64,000 nt of DNA, taken from Sphingobium cupriresistens. Lineage in GTDB: Bacteria; Pseudomonadota; Alphaproteobacteria; Sphingomonadales; Sphingomonadaceae. The notes beneath the pieces are model-generated. The model made no database searches. It was not told the origin of the DNA and was given only the letters and a program-made list of their open reading frames with translations. The stretch is from the NCBI RefSeq assembly GCF_004152865.1, contig NZ_SEOO01000014.1, positions 1 through 64,000 of the forward strand, written 5' to 3'. Positions 42,894 to 52,641 of the stretch are shown here, in pieces. The position numbers and the translations under genes were made by a program. The number at the start of each line of letters is the position of its first letter. The stretch's first letter is position 1.

Positions 42894-43907
42894 TTAGGCG
42901 GCTCGCCGCTCCAGCGCCGCGGCGGCCTGATCCATCAGTTGCGCGATGATGTTCGCGACCGGTTCTTCCTTGGTCACCATGCCGACCGATTGGCCCGCCA
43001 TCAGCGACCCGCCCTCAACATCCCCGTCGATCACCGCGCGGCGCAGCGCGCCCGCCCAATAATGTTCGATCTGCAACTGCGCTTCCATCATGTCGACCGC
43101 GCCTTCGTCGAGCAGATTGGCGACCTCGCGCTGCTTGACGGTGAAATTCTCCATCCCGGCATTTTTCAGCGACCGCACCGGAATCACCGGCAGGCGCGGA
43201 TCGATCTGCACGCTGGCGATCGCATCGCGCGCCGACGCACGGAAGAACGCCTTCTTGAAAGCGGGATGCGCGATGCTCTCGGTCGCGCACGCAAAGCGCG
43301 TGCCCAACTGCACGCCGGCCGCGCCCATTTCCAGATAGGCGGCGATCGCCTCGCCCCGGCCGATGCCACCGGCGACGAACACGGGAACCTGCTCCGCCAT
43401 TTCCGGCAGGATTTCCTGCGCCAGCACGCTGGTTGCGACCGGACCGATATGGCCGCCCGCCTCCATCCCTTCGACCACCAGCGCATCCACGCCCGACCGC
43501 ACCAGCTTCTTGGCCAGGCTCAGCGCCGGCGCAAAGCAGATCAGTTTGGCCCCTTTCGACTTGATCGCCTCGATGCTGCCCTTGGGCGGCAGCCCCCCGG
43601 CCAGCACGATATGGCTGACCTCATGCTTCGCGCACACATCGATCAGGTCGAACAGCATCGGATGCATGGTGATCAGGTTCACGCCGAACGGTTTGTCCGT
43701 CAGCGCCTTGGTCGCTGCAATCTCCGCGTCCAGCAATTCGGGCGTCATCGCGCCGCACGCGATCACACCGAACCCGCCGGCGTTGGAAATCGCCGACACC
43801 AGGTTGCGCTCGCTGACCCAGCTCATCGCCCCGCACAGGATAGCGCTCTCGCACCCGAAAAAGGCGGCGCCGCGGGCCATCAGGGAGTTCAGCTTTGCGT
43901 GGGTCAT
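42894..43907 (-). CDS. nitronate monooxygenase (2-nitropropane dioxygenase family)
   Basis: The product is 337 residues from the ATG of MTHAKLNSLMARGAAFFGCE; the longer frame upstream is the GC-rich repeat read through. The FMN-binding TIM barrel shows AISNAGGFGVIACGAMTPEL, HIVLAGGLPPKGSIEAIKSK, LVVEGMEAGGHIGPVATSVL and the phosphate-binding VPVFVAGGIGRGEAIAAYLE, then GAAGVQLGTRF. It oxidises alkyl nitronates or serves as a flavin-dependent oxidoreductase. It follows lysC on the same strand across a repeat pair. Confidence 0.9.
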   Translation of the reverse strand: MTHAKLNSLMARGAAFFGCESAILCGAMSWVSERNLVSAISNAGGFGVIACGAMTPELLDAEIAATKALTDKPFGVNLITMHPMLFDLIDVCAKHEVSHIVLAGGLPPKGSIEAIKSKGAKLICFAPALSLAKKLVRSGVDALVVEGMEAGGHIGPVATSVLAQEILPEMAEQVPVFVAGGIGRGEAIAAYLEMGAAGVQLGTRFACATESIAHPAFKKAFFRASARDAIASVQIDPRLPVIPVRSLKNAGMENFTVKQREVANLLDEGAVDMMEAQLQIEHYWAGALRRAVIDGDVEGGSLMAGQSVGMVTKEEPVANIIAQLMDQAAAALERRAA

Positions 43908-43934
43908 GAACTTAGCCTCTAGAATCACAAAAAG

Positions 43935-44034
43935 CCCCTCTCCTTCAGGGGAGGGGTTGGGGTGGGGGCTGTCCACTTGACGCGGCATGTGGGGCAATCC
44001 CCCACCCCCGGCCCCTCCCCTGAAGGGGAGGGGA
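43935..44034. repeat. pair of inverted GC-rich repeats between lysC and the nitronate monooxygenase gene
   Basis: The left copy (43935-43970) reads CCCCTCTCCTTCAGGGGAGG then GGTTGGGGTGGGGG; the right (43999-44034) is its near reverse complement. The right copy holds a perfect hairpin, CCCCTCCCCTGAAGGGGAGGGG, eight bases beyond the lysC stop, and may end lysC transcription. It is similar in design to the pair at 25142-25327. Confidence 0.65.
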
Positions 44035-44041
44035 GAAAAGG

Positions 44042-45307
44042 TCAAGCCATCGGCGCGTCCAGCCCATAGGCCGTGTGCAACACACGCACCGCCAGTTCCG
44101 TCTCATCCTCGTCGATCAGCACCGAAACCTTGATCTCGCTGGTGGATATCGCCTCGATGTTGATGCCGCGATCGGCCAGCGTCTTGAACATGGTCGCTGC
44201 GACGCCCGCATGGCTGCGCATCCCCACACCCACGACGCTGATCTTGGCGACTTCGGTGTCGGTGATGATCCGGCGAAAGCCGATCGCATCCTTGTTCGCT
44301 TCCAAAATGTCGACGCTGCGGGCCAGGTCGGCGCGCGGAACGGTGAAGGTGACGTCCGTCTCTTCATTGTCCTTGCTGTCATTCTGGATGATCATGTCGA
44401 CGTTGATCGCCGCATCGGCCAGCGGCACGAAGATGTTGGCGACCGCGCCCGGCTTGTCGGGCACGCGCGTCACGATGATCTTCGCCTCATTCTTGTCATG
44501 GGCGATGCCGGTGATGAGCTGACGTTCCATCTTGTCTTCCTTGAGCTTGGCTTCCAGTTCCACGTCGCTGACGATCAGCGTGCCGGGCAAATCATCCTGC
44601 GTGGGATCGTCGAAGGACGACAGCACCTGCACCACCACGCCCTCTTTCATGGCGAGGCCGACCGAGCGCGTCTGCAACACCTTGGCCCCGACCGAGGCCA
44701 GTTCCAGCATCTCCTCATAGGTGACGAGGTCCAGCTTGCGCGCGCGCGCCACGATCCGCGGGTCCGTCGTATAGACGCCGTCCACGTCGGTATAGATGTC
44801 GCAGCGATCCGCCTTGATCGCTGCGGCCACTGCGACGGCCGACGTGTCCGACCCGCCCCGGCCCAGCGTCGACACCCGGCCATCGGCCATCATGCCCTGG
44901 AAACCGGGGATCACCGCCACCGTGCCCGACCGCATCGACGCCAGCAGGTCCAGCGTGTCGATATCGCTCACCCGCGCCTTGGCATGGGCTTCGATCGTGC
45001 GGATCGGCAATTGCCAGCCCAGCCAGCTGCGCGCATCGACGTCCATGGCTTTGAGCGTCATCGCCAGCAGCCCGCTGGTGATCTGCTCGCCCGCGGCGAC
45101 CACGACATCATATTCGGCCGGATCGTACAGCGCCGACGCTTCCTTGCAGAAACCCACCAGCCGGTCCGTTTCGCCCGCCATGGCCGACACCACGACGGCG
45201 ACTTCATGGCCCTGGCTCACGACATGTTTGACGCGCGCGGCCACGTTGCGAATTCGCTCCATCCCCGCCATGGAGGTGCCGCCGAATTTCATCACGATGC
45301 GCGCCAT
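44042..45307 (-). CDS. lysC: aspartate kinase
   Basis: The product is 421 residues. It phosphorylates aspartate at the head of lysine, threonine and methionine synthesis. The kinase domain starts RIVMKFGGTSMAGMERIRNV and includes GFQGMMADGRVSTLGRGGSD. Two C-terminal ACT domains (ITGIAHDKNEAKIIVTRVPD, then KISVVGVGMRSHAGVAATMF) give allosteric feedback sensing. It is the only lysine-pathway gene visible. It diverges from ubiG across about 280 bases that hold a dispersed palindrome but no other gene. Confidence 0.97.
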   Translation of the reverse strand: MARIVMKFGGTSMAGMERIRNVAARVKHVVSQGHEVAVVVSAMAGETDRLVGFCKEASALYDPAEYDVVVAAGEQITSGLLAMTLKAMDVDARSWLGWQLPIRTIEAHAKARVSDIDTLDLLASMRSGTVAVIPGFQGMMADGRVSTLGRGGSDTSAVAVAAAIKADRCDIYTDVDGVYTTDPRIVARARKLDLVTYEEMLELASVGAKVLQTRSVGLAMKEGVVVQVLSSFDDPTQDDLPGTLIVSDVELEAKLKEDKMERQLITGIAHDKNEAKIIVTRVPDKPGAVANIFVPLADAAINVDMIIQNDSKDNEETDVTFTVPRADLARSVDILEANKDAIGFRRIITDTEVAKISVVGVGMRSHAGVAATMFKTLADRGINIEAISTSEIKVSVLIDEDETELAVRVLHTAYGLDAPMA

Positions 45308-45525
45308 GTGTGTGTCGAACCTTATCCACTATTATGAAAGAAAATGTCCCAAAAGGGCCAAACGGCGCTCCTATTAGCAGCGCGGGCGCATATGGCAAGC
45401 AATCCTGCCGCTCGCGCTATCGTATGAAAGGCCCGCTCTTTTCGGTTCAACGGCATAGGTCCATTTGCCTCCCGTCCATGGCCTGCTAAAAGCCGATACA
45501 GGATAATCGAAACCACCCCTCCTCG

Positions 45526-45549
45526 TTCGCCCTGAGCCTGTCGAAGGGC
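45526..45549. repeat. dispersed palindrome of the CCTGAGCCTGTCGAAGGG type
   Basis: TTCGCCCTGAGCCTGTCGAA continuing to GGGC forms GCCCT/AGGGC and TTCG/CGAA dyads. It is the clearest copy of a family also seen at 21325 and 51845. It lies about 40 bases upstream of ubiG. Confidence 0.65.
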
Positions 45550-45586
45550 TGTTCTTCTTTTCGGGGATTGCAGACCAAGGCGCATC

Positions 45587-46321
45587 ATGACCCAAAACAC
45601 TGCCACGATCGACCCGAAGGAAGCCGCCCATTTCGGTGATATGGCCGCCGACTGGTGGAACCCTGCCGGCTCCAGCGCGATGCTGCACAAACTCAACCCG
45701 GTGCGCCTCGCCTATATTCGCGCCGCGATCGACCAGCGCTGGCCGGGCGATGCGCACGGCTTCCGCCCGCTCGCCGGCAAGCGCGCGCTCGACGTCGGCT
45801 GCGGCGCGGGCCTGCTGGCCGAACCGCTCGCCCGCCTCGGCGCGACCGTCACCGGGCTTGACGCAGCCCCTGAAAATATTGCCGCCGCTCAGGCCCATGC
45901 GGCGAGCCAGCACCTCTCCATCGACTATCGCGCCACCCCGGTCGAAGCCATGACCGACACCGGCTTCGACCTCGTCACCTCGATGGAAGTGATCGAACAT
46001 GTCGCCGATCCCGCCGCCTTCATAGCCGCGCTGGCCAGCAAACTCGCCCCCGACGGCCTGATGATCCTCTCGACCCCTAACCGCACGCCCCTCTCCCGCC
46101 TCGCCATGATCACCATCGGCGAAAGCATAGGCGGCATCCCAAAGGGCACGCATGACTGGCACAAATTCATCACGCCCGAAGAACTCACCGCGCTGCTGGA
46201 ACAGGCGGGCCTGACTGTCATCGACAGCAGCGGCCTCAGCTTCGATCCCGGCCGCGGCTTCACCCTGTCCGCCAACAGCGCGATCAACTATCTGCTGACC
46301 GCGCGGCACCGACAGGCCTGA
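45587..46321 (+). CDS. ubiG: ubiquinone biosynthesis O-methyltransferase
   Basis: The product is 244 residues. It performs the two O-methylations in ubiquinone synthesis. The N terminus (FGDMAADWWNPAGSSAMLHK and LNPVRLAYIRAAID) is diagnostic for UbiG. The SAM-binding site is ALDVGCGAGLLAEPLARLGA, followed by MEVIEHVADPAAFIAALASK and ILSTPNRTPLSRLAMITIGE. GTHDWHKFITPEEL is also typical. It is likely membrane-associated in the Coq complex. A lipoprotein gene follows 25 bases after it. Confidence 0.97.
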   Translation: MTQNTATIDPKEAAHFGDMAADWWNPAGSSAMLHKLNPVRLAYIRAAIDQRWPGDAHGFRPLAGKRALDVGCGAGLLAEPLARLGATVTGLDAAPENIAAAQAHAASQHLSIDYRATPVEAMTDTGFDLVTSMEVIEHVADPAAFIAALASKLAPDGLMILSTPNRTPLSRLAMITIGESIGGIPKGTHDWHKFITPEELTALLEQAGLTVIDSSGLSFDPGRGFTLSANSAINYLLTARHRQA

Positions 46322-46346
46322 CCGCCCTTCCGATCAGAATAGACCC

Positions 46347-47117
46347 ATGATGCGACACCTGCTCTTCTGCGCGCTGCTCGCATCGCTGACCGCCTGCGCG
46401 CCCCCGCCCGCCGACCAGTCAGCCAATAACGCCCAGACATCCAATGCCGCGCCTGTCGTCAGCATGACGAGCGCCCCCGCCTGCCCGGACAAGGCCGCCC
46501 GCCTACCCGGCACCGGCCTGTGCCCGGCGGACGCCGCCGCGCTGCTCCCCGCCGACGATCATCCCTCGCTGCCGGACGGCTGCGCCTGGTCGGTCAACGA
46601 AGCCGCCCTGCCCGACGACATTTGGCTGCTCTATCGCGCCGCCCGCTGCGCCGGAAAAACCACAGCCCTCGCCTATGCGCCGGCCCGGCCGCTCGCCCGC
46701 CTCGTCTACGCGCTTTCGCCCATGGGCGGCGATCAGGCGAAGGGCGCCACGCTGGTCGCCTTCGCCCCGGCCGACCACCACGATCCCCAATCCACGATCC
46801 TGGCGCTCACCCGCGCCGCGATCACCGATCAGGCCGACGACCATGGTTGCCATGTGCGCAAGGCGGACATCCCCGGCTGGCCCGCCGACGCGCTGGTGGT
46901 CGATATCCCGGCCGCCGAAGCCGCCGCTATGCGGCAGGACGAAATCCGCACCGCCTGCGGCCCGCTCGGCCTGGACCAGGGGTCGCAACTCTACTGGCGC
47001 ATCCGCCAGGGCCATGTCTGGCATTTCGACCTCGGCCAGGAATCACCGGAAATCAACCCGCGCTCGCTCACCCTGGTCCGCAAGGAGGCCGGAGGTCGGT
47101 GGGCCGCCATTGCCTAA
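46347..47117 (+). CDS. hypothetical lipoprotein
   Basis: The product is 256 residues. The signal ends in a lipobox (LLASLTACAPPP), so the mature protein begins with a lipidated Cys. A Ser/Asn/Ala-rich linker leads to a domain with four further cysteines (APACPDKAARLPGTGLCPAD, DGCAWSVNEA, AARCAGKTTAL), probably disulfide-bonded, and later GCHVRKADIPGW and RTACGPLGLDQGSQLYW. No family is recognised. It overlaps the convergent DUF1206 gene by four bases. Confidence 0.75.
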   Translation: MMRHLLFCALLASLTACAPPPADQSANNAQTSNAAPVVSMTSAPACPDKAARLPGTGLCPADAAALLPADDHPSLPDGCAWSVNEAALPDDIWLLYRAARCAGKTTALAYAPARPLARLVYALSPMGGDQAKGATLVAFAPADHHDPQSTILALTRAAITDQADDHGCHVRKADIPGWPADALVVDIPAAEAAAMRQDEIRTACGPLGLDQGSQLYWRIRQGHVWHFDLGQESPEINPRSLTLVRKEAGGRWAAIA

Positions 47118-47923
47118 AGAAAACCCGGCTTCTTGACCCTGATCCGGCGATAGCGCGCTTCGATCAGGCTGAACATGCCGAACAAAGCCAGCCCGAACGC
47201 AACGATGCCCAGGATTGCCGCGCCTTCCGACTGCGACCGCAACTGTTGGAGCGCCTCGCCCAGGCCACCGGCGCGGTCGGCGTCATGGTTTGTCGCCGCC
47301 ATGATGAGAAACCAGCCGATGATGGCGAAAATCAAGGCACGCGCCGCATAGCCGCACCGCCCCACCCACCGCACATAGCGCGGGGCCGGAACCTGGGCGT
47401 CCAATTCGTCGAACCTTGCCTTATAGGCCTTGACCGCCTGAGCGGCGGCCACCGCGAAAAAGCCGATGCCGACCATTATCAACATCAACGTCCCGCCCGG
47501 CTGCGCCAGCAGCCAGGCCGACCAGCTTTGCGCACTCTCGTCGCCCGGACTGCCGCCTTGCGCCGGTGTCTGGCGAAGGGCCAGACGCGCCGCCGCCGTC
47601 GCCAGCGCCAGATGGGTGATCCCGCTGACCGCATATCCCGCGCGCGCAAACCGCCCCTTAATGTCGCGGCTGCGATTTTCCGGGTCGGTGATCCCCTCCG
47701 TCAGCCGCCAGATCGCATAGCCGACGAATCCGATCGCGCAGATCGCCAGCAGCACATGCCCCAACGGCGCACTGGCCAGCGTGCCGAGCGCGCCCTGATT
47801 ATCCTTCAACTGCCCGCCATTGACCGCGACGTCGAGCGCGAACCAGCCGATCAGGATATAGACAAGCCCCCGCGCGGCAAAACCGATCCGCGCCAAAAGG
47901 GTCATCCTGTCGTCATAGGTCAT
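47114..47923 (-). CDS. DUF1206 family membrane protein
   Basis: The product is 269 residues from the ATG of MTYDDRMTLLARIGFAARGL; a longer frame upstream is unlikely. Three repeats of two helices are typical of DUF1206: IGFAARGLVYILIGWFALDV, AGYAVSGITHLALATAAARL and CGYAARALIFAIIGWFLIMA, each followed by a second membrane helix. It is an inner-membrane protein of unknown function. It is convergent with the lipoprotein gene. Confidence 0.88.
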   Translation of the reverse strand: MTYDDRMTLLARIGFAARGLVYILIGWFALDVAVNGGQLKDNQGALGTLASAPLGHVLLAICAIGFVGYAIWRLTEGITDPENRSRDIKGRFARAGYAVSGITHLALATAAARLALRQTPAQGGSPGDESAQSWSAWLLAQPGGTLMLIMVGIGFFAVAAAQAVKAYKARFDELDAQVPAPRYVRWVGRCGYAARALIFAIIGWFLIMAATNHDADRAGGLGEALQQLRSQSEGAAILGIVAFGLALFGMFSLIEARYRRIRVKKPGFL

Positions 47924-48030
47924 GCCATACTCCCTGTCGCACGGCCAATGCGCCGGCAGGACGTCCGTTCCCATCAAAGGCAAGCGCGAGCGGAAAATAG
48001 GCGCGGCTCACCCGCCTCTCCAAAAAGAAA

Positions 48031-48050
48031 AGGGGCGGAAAACCGCCCCT
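48031..48050 (-). terminator. intrinsic terminator downstream of the TonB-dependent receptor remnant
   Basis: AGGGGCGG-AAAA-CCGCCCCT is an 8-bp perfect stem with a 4-base loop. On the minus strand it is followed by TTTTCTTTTT, a strong terminator shape. It lies 27 bases after the receptor's stop. Confidence 0.85.
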
Positions 48051-48077
48051 CCTCCCGCGTGATCGGACACCAACCAA

Positions 48078-49904
48078 TTACATCGTGATCTTGGCGCCCG
48101 CATACATGTACCGGCCGACATAGCTGATCGGATAGTTGGACGACGCGATCGACGGCTGCTGGTCGAACAGGTTGTTCGCGCCGACATAGAAGCGGAACCG
48201 TTCGTCCACATCATAGGCGACATACAGGTCGTGCTGCCACTTTTCCTTGTATTTTAGATATTTGCTCTCGGCGATATCCGGGTTGGCGTTGGTCTGCTCC
48301 AACTCGTATCGCCGCGTCTTGCTGAACCAGCTCACGCCATAGTTGATCGTCAGCTTGTCCATCTTCCAGGTGATGTCCCCGGTCGCGTTCCACTTGGGAT
48401 AATAGGCTTCCTCGCGGTCCACATCGACGCTTGCGCCCGGCGTCGGGATGAATTCCAGCTTGTTGAGGTAACCACCGACCAGCGTGATCGCAAACGACCC
48501 CGTCTTGGCGGTGTTGAAGCCGTAATTCAGCTTGAAGTCCGCACCCGACGTTCGGAAATTGGCCACATTCTGCGGCTGGACGTACCAGCTATTGATATAG
48601 CCAGTCGTCGTGTCGCGGCCGATATTCTGGCAGAACACATTGTCCAGCGTCGGCTGATCGACGCACAGTTCCGCCACTTCTTCCGCTGTGGCGGTGTTGA
48701 CGGCATTTTTCAGCTTGATGTCATACCAGTCGAACGACGCCAGCAGGCCCGGAATGAAGCTGGGGCGCAGCACCACGCCCGCCGTCCACGTCCGCGCCGT
48801 TTCTTCCTTCAGATTGCGGTTGCCGCCGGAAAAGCCCGGCAGGCTGACAGTCGCGGTCGGATCGTTTTCCGGGTTGAACGCAGCAATCTGTTCCGGCGTC
48901 AGGCCCGCGGCCGCCAGCGTCGCCTGGCAATTGGCGACGCGATATTGCGTGCCCTCGCCGATATAGACCGGGTCGCATGGATCACCGATGAAATCGAACC
49001 CGCCGTTGCGCGGCGCGAACAGTTCGGTGATGTTGGGCGCGCGCACCGCTTCGGACCAAGTGCCGCGGAAGGTGATGTCGGGGATCGGCGCATAGGTGCC
49101 GTCCACCTTCCAGGTCGTGGTCTTGCCGATGGTCGAATAATCCGACAGCCGGATCGCCGCGCCAAAGCTCAGATTATAGGCGAAGGGCACTTCCTTGAGC
49201 ACCGGCACCGACAATTCGCCAAAAATTTCCTTCACGTCAAAGCTGCCCTTTTCGGGCAATTGCAGCGAAAAGTCCGCCAACGCGCCCTGCTGCAACAGGT
49301 CGTCGGGCACGAAGCTGCTCTTCTCCTTGCGATATTCGCCGCCGATGGCGAAGCCGATGGGACCGCCAGGCAATTCGAAGAACTGGCCGAAATCGCCAGA
49401 GATCGAACCTGACACGACATGCTGCTGGATTTTGGCGCGGTTCAATATGTCGGCATTGACCCAGTCGAGCGCCGCCTGACTGGGCGACCCGTTGCCCAGC
49501 AGGTTGAGCGGACGGCAACCGCTGCCCGCGCCCGGCGTGAAGGTCGTGGCCGGCGCGTCATAATTGTCGGGATTGATGTTGGCCGTGGGGTCCAGGTCGG
49601 ACCGGCAGACGATCTGTCCGGTGGCCGGGTCACGCACCGCGTCGATCGCCGCCCAGTAACGATCCCCGATGCGATAGTCGGTCAGCAGCACCTTCGACTT
49701 GGTCTGGCCGAACGTGTAGGACAATTCATATCGGGCATGGTCGGAAATTTCCCCCTCGAACCCGCCTACGAAACGCATCGTCTCGCGCTCATTTTTCTCG
49801 CCGCGCACGCCCATGTCGAAATTATCGCGCGACACCAGCGCGCCATCCGCGGCCAGTCCCGCGAAAATCTGACTGCGGAAAACGGCAGGTCGCCGCTCCT
49901 TCCG
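48078..49904 (-). pseudogene. TonB-dependent receptor, truncated: plug domain and signal missing
   Basis: About 609 codons remain of a receptor that should be around 900-1000 residues. The preserved part is the beta barrel, ending in the usual aromatic last strand (SYVGRYMYAGAKITM), with NLKEETARTWTAGVVL, NITELFAPRNGGF and YNLSFGAAIRL typical of sphingomonad receptors. There is no signal peptide, TonB box or plug. The frame is open upstream of the first possible start back to a TAG, and the residues there (FRSQIFAGLAADGALVS) still look like barrel sequence. Thus the 5' end was lost by deletion, abutting the lyase gene only 13 bases away. It is probably non-functional. Confidence 0.8.
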
Positions 49905-49917
49905 CTACGGCATGGGC

Positions 49918-50733
49918 CTATTGCCCCACCGCCTCAGCCCGCGCCACCACCGCGCGCGCTTCCTCGACATGCATCGCCTCGATCATCCGCCCCTCATAGC
50001 GTTCCGCCCCGCCGGTCGCCGCCTCGATGAGCCGCCGCGCGTCCGCCACCGCCTGCGCGTCCGGCCCGAACACCTGGTTCGCCACCGGCACCTGGCTGGG
50101 GTGGATCAGCGTCTTGCCATCGAAGCCCAGCGCATGGCCGGCCACACATTCCGCCTCCAGCGCGCCCAGATCGTCCAGCCGGTTATACACCCCATCGAAC
50201 ACCGCGATGCCCGCCGCCCGCGCCGCCAGCACCACCGCCTGCATCGCATGGCTCAGCCCCTCGCGCCCCACGCCCGCCGGTATGCCCAGGTCGCGGCGCA
50301 GGTCGTTATTGCCCATGAACAGCCCGGCGCAGCCCTCCGCCGCGGCGATCTCCACCGCCGCCAGCACGCCGCGCGCGCTTTCGATCATCGCGATCACCGG
50401 CTTGCCGCACACGCTATACACGTCTTTCACCTGCCGCCCCGCCTCCACCTTGGGCAGCACGACATAGTCCGCGGCCGACGCCTTGACCGCCACCATCTCC
50501 GCCCCGTGCCAAGGCGTCCCCGCGACATTGATCCGCACCGCGCCGATCCGCCCGCCAAAACCCTCGCCCAGCGCCGCGATCGCGCCGGCCCGCGCCTCTT
50601 CCTTGGCGTCGTCCGCCACCGCATCTTCCAGGTCCAATATGACCATGTCGCACGGCAATGTCCGCGCCTTGGCGATGGCGCGCGCGTTGGACGCGGGCAG
50701 GAACAGCAGCGAACGGGCGTGACGCAGCAACAT
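49918..50733 (-). CDS. HpcH/HpaI aldolase family, CitE-like CoA-ester lyase
   Basis: The product is 271 residues from ATG preceding LRHARSLLFLPASNARAIAK, the typical CitE start; the longer frame upstream is not typical. TIM-barrel features: DMVILDLEDAVADDAKEEAR (metal-binding region), VRINVAGTPWHG, YVVLPKVEAGRQV, VIAMIESARGVLAAVEIAAA (metal-binding Glu) and GFDGKTLIHPSQV. Members cleave malyl-, citramalyl- or citryl-CoA. Without citD/citF neighbours it is a stand-alone lyase or thioesterase type. Directly downstream lies the receptor remnant. Confidence 0.88.
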   Translation of the reverse strand: MLLRHARSLLFLPASNARAIAKARTLPCDMVILDLEDAVADDAKEEARAGAIAALGEGFGGRIGAVRINVAGTPWHGAEMVAVKASAADYVVLPKVEAGRQVKDVYSVCGKPVIAMIESARGVLAAVEIAAAEGCAGLFMGNNDLRRDLGIPAGVGREGLSHAMQAVVLAARAAGIAVFDGVYNRLDDLGALEAECVAGHALGFDGKTLIHPSQVPVANQVFGPDAQAVADARRLIEAATGGAERYEGRMIEAMHVEEARAVVARAEAVGQ

Positions 50734-50813
50734 GATATTCTCCTGGGTAGCGGTTTGCCTTTCCCCGTTAACGATTAGGGCGCATAATCCAAGCCCACAT
50801 CCGGGGGAGAGAC

Positions 50814-51794
50814 ATGGATATGCTGACGACCTTCGCACTGACGCTCACGGGCCTCGTCCTCTTCTACCTCGCGGTCAGCGTGAAGGTGGTGCGGCAGGGC
50901 TATCAATATACGATCGAACGCTTTGGCCGGTTCACCGAAGTCGCCAAGCCCGGCCTCAATTTCTACCCCGCCTTCTTCTACGCCGTGGGTCGCCGCATCA
51001 ACATGATGGAGCAGGTGGTCGACATTCCGGGGCAGGAGATCATCACCAAGGACAACGCCATGGTGTCGGTCGACGGCGTGGTCTTCTTCCAGGTGCTCGA
51101 CGCCGCCAAGGCCGCCTATGAAGTGTCCGAACTCTATGTCGCGATCATGCAGCTCGCGACCACCAACCTGCGCACCGTCATGGGCTCGATGGACCTCGAC
51201 GAAACCCTCTCCAAGCGCGACGAGATCAACGCCCGCCTGCTGTCCGTGGTCGATCACGCCACCAACGCCTGGGGGATCAAGATCACCCGCGTCGAGCTGA
51301 AGGACATTCGCCCGCCCGCCGACATCGTCAACGCCATGGGCCGCCAGATGAAGGCGGAGCGCGAGAAGCGCGCCAACATCCTGGATGCTGAAGGCGCCCG
51401 CGCCGCCGAAATCCTGCGCGCCGAGGGCGAAAAGCAGGGCCAGATATTACAAGCCGAAGGTCGCCGCGAAGCCGCCTTCCGCGACGCCGAAGCCCGCGAG
51501 CGCGAGGCGGAGGCCGAAGCCAAGGCGACGCAGATGGTCTCTGACGCCATTTCCGCCGGCAATCCGCAGGCGCTCAACTATTTCATCGCGCAAAAATATA
51601 CCGAGGCGGTCAGCCAGTTCGCGACCAGCCCCAATGCCAAGACCATTCTCTTCCCGGTCGAAGCGACCCAGCTGATCGGTACGCTGGGCGGCATCGGCGC
51701 GCTGGCGAAGGAAGCGCTGGGCGCCGACGGCACCCCCGCGCCCACCCCGCCGGCACCGCCCCGCCGCGGCCCCTTCGGCCAGAGCCAGGGGTGA
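50814..51794 (+). CDS. SPFH/band 7 protein (QmcA/stomatin-like)
   Basis: The product is 326 residues. One N-terminal membrane helix (TLTGLVLFYLAVSVKVV) is followed by the SPFH domain (QYTIERFGRFTEVAKPGLNF, INMMEQVVDIPGQEIITKDN, AMVSVDGVVFFQVLDAAKAA, TLSKRDEINARLLSVVDHAT) and a long Ala/Glu-rich coiled coil (ILRAEGEKQGQILQAEGRRE). It ends in a Pro-rich tail. Such proteins form ring assemblies in the inner membrane and regulate quality-control proteases such as FtsH. It is followed by an NfeD gene, its usual partner. Confidence 0.94.
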   Translation: MDMLTTFALTLTGLVLFYLAVSVKVVRQGYQYTIERFGRFTEVAKPGLNFYPAFFYAVGRRINMMEQVVDIPGQEIITKDNAMVSVDGVVFFQVLDAAKAAYEVSELYVAIMQLATTNLRTVMGSMDLDETLSKRDEINARLLSVVDHATNAWGIKITRVELKDIRPPADIVNAMGRQMKAEREKRANILDAEGARAAEILRAEGEKQGQILQAEGRREAAFRDAEAREREAEAEAKATQMVSDAISAGNPQALNYFIAQKYTEAVSQFATSPNAKTILFPVEATQLIGTLGGIGALAKEALGADGTPAPTPPAPPRRGPFGQSQG

Positions 51795-51844
51795 TGGGCA
51801 TGGTGACAGCCACATCACGCTGGACGGTTACAAACCCCCGGCCG

Positions 51845-51864
51845 TTCGTCCCGCGCCTGTCGAA
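51845..51864. repeat. degenerate copy of the GCCTGTCGAAG palindrome family
   Basis: TTCGTCCCGCGCCTGTCGAA retains the TTCG and CGAA ends and the CCTGTCGAAG core of the copies at 21325 and 45526. It lies between the SPFH and NfeD genes. Confidence 0.45.
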
Positions 51865-51942
51865 GCCCCTTCCCTTCCTTCTCCACATCGCTGCGACGTC
51901 CTTCAAACCAACCTCCCCAACGCGTAATCGGACCATCCACCC

Positions 51943-52389
51943 ATGACTGCCACTCTCTCCCTGCTCCAGGATCATTGGGGCTGGCTGGTTTTCGCGGCCC
52001 TGCTGGGCATTGCGGAGGTGATGATCCCCGGCGTCTTCCTGATCTGGATCGCGATCGCCGCCGCCATCACCGGCCTCGTCGCGCTCGCGCTGCCGATCGC
52101 GCTCCCGCTCCAGTTCCTGCTGTTCGCAGCGCTCAGCATCGCAGCGGTCTATGCCGGCCGCCGCTGGTATGTCGACAATCCGGTCGCCTCCACCGATCCC
52201 CTCCTCAACGACCGCACCGCCCGCCTGATCGGCCAGACCGTGACCGTCGTGGAGCCGATCGTCGGCGGCGAAGGCCGGGTCAGGGTCGGCGACAGCGTCT
52301 GGACCGCCACCGGCGCGGATGCGGACGCTGGCGCCAGGGTGCGGATCGTGGGCGCGGACGGGACGATGCTACGGGTGGAGGGGGTTTAG
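51943..52389 (+). CDS. NfeD family membrane protein
   Basis: The product is 148 residues. Two or three membrane helices (GWLVFAALLGIAEVMIPGVF, LIWIAIAAAITGLVALALPI, FLLFAALSIAAVYAGRRWYV) precede a C-terminal OB-fold domain (GRVRVGDSVWTATGADADAG and VRIVGADGTMLRVEG). NfeD proteins of this short type pair with SPFH proteins such as the one encoded just upstream. A gap of about 250 bases without a gene follows. Confidence 0.92.
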   Translation: MTATLSLLQDHWGWLVFAALLGIAEVMIPGVFLIWIAIAAAITGLVALALPIALPLQFLLFAALSIAAVYAGRRWYVDNPVASTDPLLNDRTARLIGQTVTVVEPIVGGEGRVRVGDSVWTATGADADAGARVRIVGADGTMLRVEGV

Positions 52390-52641
52390 GCGGATTTGCC
52401 GCCATCCGACGTCCCATTTCCATTCCCCGGAGGCGGTCGTTCGTTCAGGTTCAGGCGCTCTTTCCGGCGCCTATTTGCGACATCGACGCCGCCGGTTCGT
52501 GACCCGCAAAAAGGCGTCGGCCAGAATGGTGTGAACTTCGCAGGCTTTTCGCACGCGCCACGAAGGCCGCAAATAAACTGCCATATGCCCAGCGAAAATA
52601 TGCCAAGCTGACCGCAACGATCTACCGGAGACCCACATTCC

